Part shown: piece by piece, positions 45,501-52,639 of the stretch | How the letters are laid out: each line of letters opens with the position of its first letter | Position numbering within the stretch: the stretch's first letter is position 1 | Source of the DNA: Burkholderia sp. SRS-46 | Lineage (GTDB): Bacteria; Pseudomonadota; Gammaproteobacteria; Burkholderiales; Burkholderiaceae | Assembly: GCF_004343775.1 (NCBI RefSeq) | Contig: NZ_PTXL01000008.1 | Location: forward strand, 546,699 to 610,698 | Reading direction: 5' to 3' | Length of the DNA stretch: 64,000 nt | The notes under the pieces: model-generated | Database searches by the model: none | What the model was told of the DNA's origin: nothing | The model's input: only the letters and a program-made list of their open reading frames with translations | Program-made: the position numbers and the translations under genes

Positions 45501-46093
45501 ACGACCGGCAGCTTGAGCGCCGCGGCGAGCGTCGCCGCCTGCTGGATGTACGCCTCGGCGCCCGGCTGGCCGTAGCGCTGCAGTTCGATGTAGAAGCCGC
45601 CCGGGAACACCGTCGCCCAGCGCGCCGCGTTGCGGCGCGCCGCTTCCTCGTTGCCGGCCGCGAGCGCGAGGCCGATGTCGCCCTGCTGCGCGCCCGACAG
45701 CGCGAGCAGGCCCTGCGACAGCTCGCCGTCGAGCCAGCTCGCGTCGAGTTCCGCGCGGCCGCGATACTGGTTCGTGAGCCACGCCTTCGACAGCAGCTCG
45801 CAGAGATTCAGGTAGCCGCGCTTGTCCTTGACGAGCAGCAGCAGCCGCGACGGCTTGTCGCGATCGTCCGGATTGGCGATCCAGACGTCGCAGCCGGCGA
45901 TCGGCTTGATGCCCTTGCCGCGGGCTTCCTGGTAGAAACGGACGAGGCCGAACGCGTTGCCGAGATCGGTCAGGGCGAGCGCGCCCTGACCGTCCGCGGC
46001 CGCGGCCTTGACGACGTCGTCGAGGCGCACGATGCCGTCGGCAATCGAGAATTCGGAGTGAACGCGAAGATGGACGAAGCGGGGATCTGACAT
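42560..46093 (-). CDS. dnaE: DNA polymerase III subunit alpha
   Basis: 1177 residues. N-terminal PHP domain (FVHLRVHSEFSIADG), the catalytic palm with SMPDFDIDFCQHGRDRVI (metal-binding Asp), GPGRGSGAGSLVAY, QYDKDDVEAVGLVKFD, the helix-hairpin-helix region (EFMAANMTL), and a C-terminal OB-fold. A Gly/Arg/Pro-rich stretch near residue 1120 separates the last domain. It is the main replicative polymerase. The ATG at 46093 has no ribosome-binding site; a -10 box lies only 8 bases upstream. Confidence 0.97.
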   Translation of the reverse strand: MSDPRFVHLRVHSEFSIADGIVRLDDVVKAAAADGQGALALTDLGNAFGLVRFYQEARGKGIKPIAGCDVWIANPDDRDKPSRLLLLVKDKRGYLNLCELLSKAWLTNQYRGRAELDASWLDGELSQGLLALSGAQQGDIGLALAAGNEEAARRNAARWATVFPGGFYIELQRYGQPGAEAYIQQAATLAAALKLPVVATHPTQFMTDDDFTAHEARVCISEGDILANPRRQKRFTTDQYFRTQDDMAALFADLPSAIANTIEIAKRCNLTLELGKPKLPLFPTPDGMSLDDYLIQLSKEGLEKRLEQLYPDAAERDAQRDTYYKRLDFECGTITKMGFPGYFLIVADFINWAKNNGVPVGPGRGSGAGSLVAYALGITDLDPLRYNLLFERFLNPERVSMPDFDIDFCQHGRDRVIQYVKEKYGADAVSQIATFGTMAAKAAVRDIGRVLDLGYMFTDGVAKLIPFKPGKHVTIADAMKEEPQLQERYDHEDEVHQLLDLAQRVEGLTRNVGMHAGGVLIAPGKLTDFCPLYTQGDDGGVVSQYDKDDVEAVGLVKFDFLGLTTLTILDWAERYIRRLDPSKADWSLAQVPLDDATSFQILKKANTVAVFQLESRGMQGMLKDAQPDRFEDIIALVSLYRPGPMDLIPSFCARKHGREKVEYPDPRVEPVLKETYGIMVYQEQVMQMAQIIGGYSLGGADLLRRAMGKKKPEEMAKHREIFAEGAATNGLTREKSDEIFDLMEKFAGYGFNKSHAAAYALLAYYTAWLKAHHPAEFMAANMTLAMDDTDKVKILFDDCVVNNLVVLPPDINQSHYRFEPVAEADGKRSRTIRYGLGAVKGSGQNAIEEILRAREEKPFTDLFDFCERIDRRMVNRRTIEALIRAGAFDSLTANRAQLLASVPLAMEAADQAEANAMQAGLFDMGAESPHAHALVDEPAWDDKRRLQEEKGALGFYLSGHLFDAYRDEVRRFARQKVGELKEGRDKLVAGVIASLRTQMTQRGKMLIALLDDGTGQCEITIFNEQFEANKALFKEDELLIVQGQARNDAFTGGIRFTADTVMDLERARSRYAQAVRLTMNGDADAAALRRVLEPHVSKDDPASASVAEAPAPRGGGRDGGRRPAPPLPNGLAVQIHYSNARAQGEMRLGDAWRVKPSDTLLAELRAAFASGAVEIVY

Positions 46094-46100
46094 GGGCGCT

Positions 46101-46106
46101 ATTGTA
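46101..46106 (-). promoter_or_regulatory. -10 element immediately before dnaE
   Basis: TACAAT on the minus strand, ending 8 bases before the dnaE ATG. A start 6-8 bases downstream would give a leaderless or nearly leaderless mRNA. No clear -35. A separate GATAAT on the plus strand near 46225 could serve trhO. Confidence 0.5.
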
Positions 46107-46327
46107 GCCGCCCCGCCGCGCAGGCTGCCCAAAAAACCCCGCATTGGCCGATCGGCCGGGGTGCGCGACCCTGCGCCGCGCCGCTGGCCGAACGGCCGGC
46201 TGCCGTCCCGGGCGCGGATTGCGGGATAATACGGGTTTTCGTATCCATCCGCCTGGCTTCGCACCCTTTTTTGCGGGCCGCCGTGCGCGCCGTCGCGCGG
46301 CCGCGGGCGCTCTCTCGTCCGACCACC

Positions 46328-47182
46328 ATGAGTATCGTCAATCTCGCCGCCTACCACTTCGTGTCGATCGACGCGACCGAACAATGGCGCCCGCTCGTCA
46401 CCGCCCGCTGCAACGAACTCGGCCTGCGCGGCACGATCCTGCTCGCGCCGGAAGGCATCAACCTGTTCATCGCCGGCCCGCGCGACGCGGCCGACGCGTT
46501 CATCGACTACATCCGCCACGATCCGCTGTTCGAGGGCAAGTTCGCGACGCTGCAGTTCAAGGAAAGCCTGTCCGACTCGCAGCCGTTCCGCCGCATGCTC
46601 GTGCGCCTGAAGCGCGAGATCATCACGATGAAGAAGCCGGCGATCAAGCCCGAGCTCGGCCGCGCGCCGTCCGTCGACGCGCCCACGCTGAAGGCGTGGC
46701 TCGACCGCGGCCACGACGATGCGGGCCGCCCGGTCGTGATGCTCGACACGCGCAACGCGTTCGAGGTCGACGTCGGCACGTTCGACAACGCACTCGACTA
46801 CCGGATCGACAAGTTCAGCGAATTCCCGGAAGTCATCGACGCGAACCGCGCGGACCTCGAAGGCAAGACGGTCGTGTCGTTCTGCACCGGCGGCATCCGC
46901 TGCGAGAAGGCCGCGATCCACATGAAGGACATCGGCATCGACAACGTGTACCAGCTCGAAGGCGGCATCCTCAAGTATTTCGAGGAAGTCGGCGGCGCGC
47001 ACTACCACGGCGACTGCTTCGTGTTCGACTACCGCACCGCGCTGAACCCGCAGCTCGCACCGACCGAGAACGTCACCTGCTTCGCGTGCCGCGCGGTCGT
47101 GACGCCCGAGCAGCAGCAATCGCCGAGCTACGTGGCAGGCCAGTCCTGCCCGGCCTGCGCGCACGCGGCCAGCGCGGCGTAA
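46328..47182 (+). CDS. trhO: tRNA uridine(34) hydroxylase TrhO (YceA, rhodanese-like)
   Basis: 284 residues. N-terminal domain with GTILLAPEGINLFIAG, then a rhodanese domain with VMLDTRNAFEVDVGTFDNA and the active-site loop SFCTGGIRCEKAA (Cys). The C-terminal CFACRAVV and SCPAC suggest a zinc-binding pair. It hydroxylates U34 of tRNAs using O2. The start at 46328 follows a purine-rich stretch. Divergent from dnaE. Confidence 0.92.
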   Translation: MSIVNLAAYHFVSIDATEQWRPLVTARCNELGLRGTILLAPEGINLFIAGPRDAADAFIDYIRHDPLFEGKFATLQFKESLSDSQPFRRMLVRLKREIITMKKPAIKPELGRAPSVDAPTLKAWLDRGHDDAGRPVVMLDTRNAFEVDVGTFDNALDYRIDKFSEFPEVIDANRADLEGKTVVSFCTGGIRCEKAAIHMKDIGIDNVYQLEGGILKYFEEVGGAHYHGDCFVFDYRTALNPQLAPTENVTCFACRAVVTPEQQQSPSYVAGQSCPACAHAASAA

Positions 47183-47203
47183 GCACCGCCGGGCCAGCGT
47201 CCG

Positions 47204-48100
47204 ATGACCGGCTATCGCGGCCGCTTCGCGCCGTCGCCCACCGGGCCGCTGCATTTCGGCTCGCTCGTCGGCGCGCTCGCGAGCTGGCTCGACGCGCGCG
47301 CGCAGCACGGCGCGTGGCTCGTACGCGTCGAGGACATCGACGGGCCGCGCACGGTGCGCGGCGCGGCCGAGGCCATCCTCGCGACGCTCGCGCATTTCGG
47401 CATGACACCGGACGAGCCGCCCGTCTGGCAGAGCACGCGCGAGGCCGACTACGCGGCCGCGCTCGAGCGGCTGAAGGCGAGCGGGCTCGTCTATCCGTGC
47501 GGCTGCACGCGCAAGGAGATCGCCGATTCGCTGCGCGCCGCGCACGAGCGCCACACGACGCTCGCGTACCCGGGCACCTGCCGCGCGGGCCTGCACGGCA
47601 AGCCCGCGCGCGCGTGGCGGCTGCGCGTGCCGGACGGCGACGCCGCGATCGTCGCGTTCGACGATCGCTGGCAGCACACCCAGTCACAGAATCTCGCGAC
47701 CGAGGTCGGCGACTTCGTGCTGAAACGCGCCGACGGCCAGTGGGCGTACCAGCTCGCGGTGGTCGTCGACGATGCCGACGCAGGCATCACGCACGTCGTG
47801 CGCGGCGCCGACCTGCTCGACTCGACCGCGCGCCAGATCTACCTGCAGCGCTGCCTCGGCGTGCCGACGCCGTCGTACCTGCACGTGCCGGTGGTCGTCG
47901 ATACGCATGGCGAAAAGCTCAGCAAGCAGACCGGCGCGACCGCGCTCGAACGCGGCGATCCGCTGCCCGCGCTGAAGGCCGCGGCGGCACACCTGGGCCT
48001 CGCGCCGGACGGCGGCGCGTTGCCGGGCACGACGCTCGACGCGTTCTACGCGGCCGCAACGGCCGCCTGGGCACGGCGATTCGGGCCGCAGGCCGGCTAG
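47204..48100 (+). CDS. gluQ: Glutamyl-Q tRNA(Asp) synthetase (YadB)
   Basis: 298 residues, a truncated GluRS catalytic domain. FAPSPTGPLHFGSLVGAL is the HIGH-like region, YPCGCTRKE and YPGTC hold zinc ligands, and GEKLSKQTGA is the KMSKS-like loop. No anticodon-binding domain. It attaches glutamate to queuosine in tRNA(Asp). Starts 21 bp after trhO. Confidence 0.93.
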   Translation: MTGYRGRFAPSPTGPLHFGSLVGALASWLDARAQHGAWLVRVEDIDGPRTVRGAAEAILATLAHFGMTPDEPPVWQSTREADYAAALERLKASGLVYPCGCTRKEIADSLRAAHERHTTLAYPGTCRAGLHGKPARAWRLRVPDGDAAIVAFDDRWQHTQSQNLATEVGDFVLKRADGQWAYQLAVVVDDADAGITHVVRGADLLDSTARQIYLQRCLGVPTPSYLHVPVVVDTHGEKLSKQTGATALERGDPLPALKAAAAHLGLAPDGGALPGTTLDAFYAAATAAWARRFGPQAG

Positions 48101-48121
48101 CGCCCGATCGTCGCCCCAAAT

Positions 48122-48154
48122 GAAAAACGGGCGCATGCGCATCGCATGCACCCG
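48122..48154 (-). terminator. Terminator of rhlE (convergent with gluQ)
   Basis: Arms CGGGCGCATGCG and CGCATGCACCCG pair with one mismatch around CAT (48128-48154), followed on the minus strand by five U. It lies between the convergent gluQ and rhlE genes. Confidence 0.75.
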
Positions 48155-48180
48155 CTTCGCGTCGCAGCAGCCGGAGCCGC

Positions 48181-49668
48181 TTACGCCGACGGCTTGCGCG
48201 GCATCCCGAACCCGCCGAGCAGCGCGGCCACCTGCCGCTTCGGCCCCTTCTTTTCCGGTTGCGCATGCGCCGGATCTTCCGCCTGCTTCGTCGACGCCGA
48301 CGGCTCGTACGGCTTCAGGAAGAACTCGTCGATCGGCGCCTCGTGGCGGCGGTGATGCCCACGCTCGGCGCCCGCCGGGCGGCGGCCTGCCGCACCGCGA
48401 TGCTCGTCGCGCTCGCGACGGCCACCGCGCTCGCCACCCCGTTCGCCGCTGCGCTCGCCACCGCGATCGCCGCCACGCTCGTCATGGCGATGGCGCGCCG
48501 GCTTGTTGATCGACAGCGTCTGCACCTCGAGCGGCCGCTTGATCAGCTTCTCGATGTCGGCGAGCTGCTTGCGCTCGTTCGGGCTGCATAGCGACAGCGC
48601 GTCGCCGGTCGCACCCGCGCGGCCGGTACGGCCGATCCGGTGCACGTAGTCTTCGGCGCTGAACGGCAGGTCGAAGTTGATCACGGCCGGCAGTTCGGCG
48701 ATGTCGAGGCCGCGCGCGGCCACGTCGGTCGCAACCAGCGCCTCGATTTCGCCGCGCTTGAATGCGTCGAGCGCCTGCATCCGCTCGATCTGCGTCTTGT
48801 CGCCGTGAATCGCCGACGCAACCACGCCGTCGCGCTCGAGGTTGCGCGCGAGCCGGCTCGCGCCGATCTTGCTGTTGCAGAACACGATCACCTGCTTGAG
48901 ACCGCGATCGCGCAGCAGCTGCACGACGGCCGCCTGCTTGTCGCCCTCGGCGACGTCGTAGACGATCTGCGTGACGTTCGCGTTCGTCGAGTTGCTGCGC
49001 GCGACCTCGATCGTCTGCGGGTTGCGCAGGTAGGTCGACGCGAGCTTCTTGATTTCCGCCGAGAAGGTGGCCGAGAACAGCAGCGTCTGGCGCTCCTTCG
49101 GCAGCAGGTTCAGGATGCGCTGCAGATCGGGCAGGAAGCCCATGTCGAGCATCCGGTCGGCCTCGTCGAGCACGAGGATCTGCACCTGGCCGAGGTTCGC
49201 GGTCTTCTGCTGCACGTGGTCGAGCAGGCGGCCCGGCGTCGCGATCAGGATCTCGACGCCGCGGCGCAGCTCGGCCATCTGCGGGTTCATGTCGACCCCG
49301 CCGAACACCACCGCGCTGCGCAGCGGCGTGTGCTTCGCGTAAGCGTGCACGTTCGCGGCGACCTGGTCGGCGAGTTCGCGGGTCGGCGTGAGGATCAGCG
49401 CGCGCACCGGGTGGCGCGCGGGCGATGCGCTCGTGTTGGCCTGCGGCAGCAGGCGCTGGATGATCGGCAGCGAGAAACTCGCGGTCTTGCCGGTGCCCGT
49501 TTGCGCGGCGCCCATGACGTCGCGGCCGGCGAGCACGACCGGAATGGCCTGCGCCTGGATCGGCGTCGGCGTCGTGTAGCCCTGCTCCGCAATGGCTTTC
49601 AGGATATCGGCGGCAAGGCCGAATTGATCGAAGGTTGCGTCGGCAGGCTTGGCGACAGAATCGGACAT
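48181..49668 (-). CDS. rhlE: DEAD-box RNA helicase RhlE-like
   Basis: 495 residues. Q motif and GAAQTGTGKT, PTRELADQ, DEAD in VLDEADRML, SAT in LFSATFS, and HRIGRTGRAG. After the core (about residue 390) comes an Arg/Gly/Glu-rich segment with short GGxRGGE repeats (near residues 400-430) that can bind RNA, then a basic tail ending KGPKRQVAALLGGFG. It unwinds RNA in ribosome biogenesis or decay. The start at 49668 fits the family N-terminus; a 350-bp leader region lies upstream. Confidence 0.92.
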   Translation of the reverse strand: MSDSVAKPADATFDQFGLAADILKAIAEQGYTTPTPIQAQAIPVVLAGRDVMGAAQTGTGKTASFSLPIIQRLLPQANTSASPARHPVRALILTPTRELADQVAANVHAYAKHTPLRSAVVFGGVDMNPQMAELRRGVEILIATPGRLLDHVQQKTANLGQVQILVLDEADRMLDMGFLPDLQRILNLLPKERQTLLFSATFSAEIKKLASTYLRNPQTIEVARSNSTNANVTQIVYDVAEGDKQAAVVQLLRDRGLKQVIVFCNSKIGASRLARNLERDGVVASAIHGDKTQIERMQALDAFKRGEIEALVATDVAARGLDIAELPAVINFDLPFSAEDYVHRIGRTGRAGATGDALSLCSPNERKQLADIEKLIKRPLEVQTLSINKPARHRHDERGGDRGGERSGERGGERGGRRERDEHRGAAGRRPAGAERGHHRRHEAPIDEFFLKPYEPSASTKQAEDPAHAQPEKKGPKRQVAALLGGFGMPRKPSA

Positions 49669-50022
49669 GGTGGCGTTTCGCTCAAAAGGCGCGGCGGGGA
49701 CATCACGCGTCAGCTGGGCCCGGCGGGCCGCTGCGCAAATCTCATTTCGGAAGTAGACGGAGCCGCGGCGCGCCGCGCGGCGCCGCTCTGGCGCGATGGG
49801 CAACCTGGGCCCCGGGCCGTGCGGACTCCGGCCGGCGCGAATGCCGGCGGAAAGGGCCGTATTGTAGCACTGCGCGGCGTCACGTCCGTGACAGCCCTTG
49901 CACGGCGGCCGCGCACGGGTCGCGATACGGGTTCCGGCCGTGCGGCGGCGCCGCGCCCGGCCGGCCTGCGGCAAGGCGCGGGCGGTCGCCCGCGAGCGGC
50001 CGCCGGCACCCGCGCCCGCGGA
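49669..50022 (-). promoter_or_regulatory. 354-bp intergenic region with the rhlE promoter
   Basis: No gene is seen. On the minus strand TGCTACAAT (an extended -10 at 49861-49866) would start an rhlE leader of about 185 nt. The leader is GC-rich and can fold, including a GGGCCCCGGGCCC-type palindrome near 49807-49819. Long structured leaders are a known feature of some DEAD-box helicase genes under cold or self-regulation; that is inference here. Confidence 0.5.
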
Positions 50023-50406
50023 TCAACCCTTCTTCTTTTTCTTCGTCTCGACCTGCACGCAGTCGGACAGCAGCGGCGGCGCCTTCTGGTCCGCGATCTC
50101 GTCGCGCAGCGTCCCTTCCTTGCCTTTCGTCCACCACGTATAGCGGCCGGCCTGGTAACGGACGCCGGACGCCGACACGGTATCGACGAACAGCAGCCGC
50201 TGGCCGTTCACGGGCACGAGCGCGAAGCTCTGGCCATTGCCGGCGAGCCAGTACGACACGCGCACCGGCTGCTTCTGGTTGGCGCACTGGTAGACGGCCG
50301 TCTGGCGCGCGTCGGCGTCGATTTCCTCGACCGTCAGCTGCGCGGCGTGCGCAACGGAAACGGTCAGGCCGGCCAGCACGAGCGTGGCGAGGGTGTGGCG
50401 AATCAT
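50023..50406 (-). CDS. MliC-like lysozyme inhibitor (secreted)
   Basis: 127 residues. Signal peptide (about 1-21, AHA) followed by the MliC core: YQCANQKQPVRVSYW, then VSASGVRYQAGRYTWWTKGKEGTL. The Ser and Lys of this segment contact lysozyme in known MliC/PliC proteins. There is no lipobox Cys, so it is periplasmic like PliC rather than membrane-anchored. A Lys-rich end (KKKKKG) is unusual. Confidence 0.8.
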   Translation of the reverse strand: MIRHTLATLVLAGLTVSVAHAAQLTVEEIDADARQTAVYQCANQKQPVRVSYWLAGNGQSFALVPVNGQRLLFVDTVSASGVRYQAGRYTWWTKGKEGTLRDEIADQKAPPLLSDCVQVETKKKKKG

Positions 50407-50546
50407 GCAGGTCCTCTTCCTAGACGGGGGTGAAAGCGCGCCCGGCCCCCGGCGCGCGGGTCATCGTTGCGCCGGGATCGACGCCGTCCGCGCGCGTAAC
50501 GGAGCGCGTAACGGGCATCGGCATCGCCGGCGCGTGCGCTTGCCGG

Positions 50547-51761
50547 TCAGCGCGCCGAAACAGGCTTCACGGCCGCGGCGGCCCGCTTCGCGCGAGCGCG
50601 GGCTTCGTCGACGTCGGCGCCGGTCGCGAGCGCGACGCCCATGCGCCGCTTCGCGAAGCTTTCCGGCTTGCCGAACAGCCGCAGGTCGGCGCCCGGCACC
50701 GCCAGCGCGTCGCGCACGCCCTCGAACGCGATGCCGCGTTCGTCGAGCCCGCCGTAGATCACCGCCGACGCCGCGGCCGAGCCGAGCGTCGGATCGACCG
50801 GCAGGCCGAGGATCGCGCGCGCGTGCAGCTCGAATTCCGACTGGCGCTGCGACGCGAGCGTGACGAGGCCCGTGTCGTGCGGCCGCGGGCTCACTTCGGA
50901 GAACCAGACCTCGTCGCCGCGCACGAACAGCTCGACGCCGAACAGCCCGCGCCCGCCGAGCGCCTCGGTTACCTTGTGCGCGATCTCGCGCGAGCGCGCG
51001 AGCGCCGTCGCGGACATCGGCTGCGGCTGCCACGACTCGACGTAGTCACCCGCGACCTGCACGTGGCCGACCGGCTCGCAGAAGTAAGTGTGCGTGCCGC
51101 CGGTGGCCGGATCGATCGCACGGACGGTCAGCTGCGTGATCTCGTAGTCGAAATCGACGAACCCCTCGACGATCACGCGGCCGTGATTCACGCGCCCGCC
51201 CGCCAGCGCATACTGCCACGCGGGCTCGACGTCCGCTTCGCTGCGGACCACCGATTGCCCCTTGCCCGACGACGACATCACCGGCTTCACGACGCACGGC
51301 ATGCCGATCTTCGCGACCGCCGCCGCGAATTCGTCGAACGACTGCGCGAACGCATACGGCGAGGTCGGCAGGCCCAGTTCCTCGGCGGCGAGCCGGCGGA
51401 TGCCTTCGCGGTTCATCGTGAGCTGCGTCGCGCGCGCGGTCGGGATCACCTCGGCAACGCCCGCCGCTTCGATCGCCGCGAGCGCGTCGGTCGCGATCGC
51501 CTCGATCTCGGGGACGATCAGGTGCGGCCGCTCGGCCTCGACGAGCGCGCGCAGCGCGGCGGCGTCCGTCATGTCGATCACGTGCGCGCGATGCGCGACC
51601 TGGTGCCCGGGTGCGTCCGGATAGCGGTCGACCGCGATCACCTCGACGCCGAGCCGTTGCAACGCGATGATGACTTCCTTGCCGAGTTCGCCGGCGCCGA
51701 GCAGCATGACGCGCGTGGCCGAGGACGAAAGCGGCGTACCGAGCCGCTGACCGATCTGCAT
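50547..51761 (-). CDS. purT: Formate-dependent phosphoribosylglycinamide formyltransferase
   Basis: 404 residues of the ATP-grasp family, making formyl-GAR with formate and ATP. N-terminal RVMLLGAGELGKEV, VIPTARATQLTMNREGIRRL, KPVMSSSGKGQS for ATP, and EVSPRPHDTG for metal. The start at 51761 follows GGGAAA; a longer in-frame upstream ATG lacks support. A perfect 9-bp inverted repeat lies in the gap to the divergent META gene. Confidence 0.95.
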   Translation of the reverse strand: MQIGQRLGTPLSSSATRVMLLGAGELGKEVIIALQRLGVEVIAVDRYPDAPGHQVAHRAHVIDMTDAAALRALVEAERPHLIVPEIEAIATDALAAIEAAGVAEVIPTARATQLTMNREGIRRLAAEELGLPTSPYAFAQSFDEFAAAVAKIGMPCVVKPVMSSSGKGQSVVRSEADVEPAWQYALAGGRVNHGRVIVEGFVDFDYEITQLTVRAIDPATGGTHTYFCEPVGHVQVAGDYVESWQPQPMSATALARSREIAHKVTEALGGRGLFGVELFVRGDEVWFSEVSPRPHDTGLVTLASQRQSEFELHARAILGLPVDPTLGSAAASAVIYGGLDERGIAFEGVRDALAVPGADLRLFGKPESFAKRRMGVALATGADVDEARARAKRAAAAVKPVSAR

Positions 51762-51872
51762 GTGATTTCCCGCTTCTGGTTGGAGGTCGAAAACGACTGC
51801 GATGTTAACACGCGCGTCGACGCCGATTCGGCCGGCCGCGACGCGCCGCGAACGATTTCGCGCATGCATGGT

Positions 51873-51893
51873 CGCCTCGCCTGAGGCGAGGCG
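51873..51893. repeat. Perfect inverted repeat between purT and the META gene
   Basis: CGCCTCGCC and GGCGAGGCG around TGA (9-bp arms), in the 181-bp divergent gap. No T run follows on either strand, so an operator or RNA hairpin is more likely than a terminator. Which gene it serves is unclear. Confidence 0.55.
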
Positions 51894-51942
51894 AGTGCGT
51901 TACTCTTACGCCTTGTCCAGAACATGATGAGGATCGAGGCAC

Positions 51943-52482
51943 ATGTCCCACCCGACCGCAGCCGCACGCGCGCGCCTGTTTCGCCCGCTGCACGCGCCGC
52001 TCTGCGCATTGACGCTTGCCACGCTTCTCGCCGCCTGCTCGATGCCGACTCACTCCGACGCCGACGCGCGTTCGCCCGATCCGTTCAACCCCGCCGCCGT
52101 GCAGTTGCTCGACGACACGAGCTGGGAGCTCACCGGCTGGCAGAACGCCGACGGCACGCCGCGCGCGATCCCGCACGGCGACAACGGCGAACCGCTCAAG
52201 CTCGCGCTGTCCACCGAATCCGGCCAACGCCGCGCGTCCGGTTTTTCCGGCTGCAACCGCTACATGGGCACCTACGACGTCAAGAACGGCGTGCTCGGCT
52301 TCGGCCCGCTCGCCGGCACGCGGATGGCCTGCACCGGCACGCTCGGCGGCCAGCTCGAGCGCGCGTACCTCGACGCGCTCGCGCACGTCGCGAAGGCCGG
52401 CGTGCAGATGCGCGCGCCGCAGCAGCTGCAGATCATCACCGACAGCGGCGCGACGCTGACCTTCACGCGCCGCGGCCCGTAA
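51943..52482 (+). CDS. META/HslJ-domain lipoprotein
   Basis: 179 residues. A basic N-terminus and lipobox LLAACS (Cys near residue 32) precede a META domain: SWELTGWQNADG, SGFSGCNRYMGTY, GFGPLAGTRMAC and a terminal TLTFTRR. META domains occur in HslJ (novobiocin/heat resistance) and surface proteins. Anchored in the outer or inner membrane. Divergent from purT. Confidence 0.85.
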   Translation: MSHPTAAARARLFRPLHAPLCALTLATLLAACSMPTHSDADARSPDPFNPAAVQLLDDTSWELTGWQNADGTPRAIPHGDNGEPLKLALSTESGQRRASGFSGCNRYMGTYDVKNGVLGFGPLAGTRMACTGTLGGQLERAYLDALAHVAKAGVQMRAPQQLQIITDSGATLTFTRRGP

Positions 52483-52639
52483 TGCGCCCGGGCGGGACGG
52501 CGGCCGGCTGACCGCGTCCCGCCGCGCACGCGCATCGCGCCATGTCGCGCCTGATCGTCTTTTAAAGTCTTCTACCCCGTCAGCCGTTAAACTCGGCGGA
52601 TCGCGCTCCGCGCTCCCCGCCCCATTCCCGTTTCAAAGC

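Noticed and set aside
42665..46090. A 1141-codon frame antisense to dnaE
   Set aside because: dnaE is certain from its catalytic motifs; the antisense product is Arg/His-rich without a domain.
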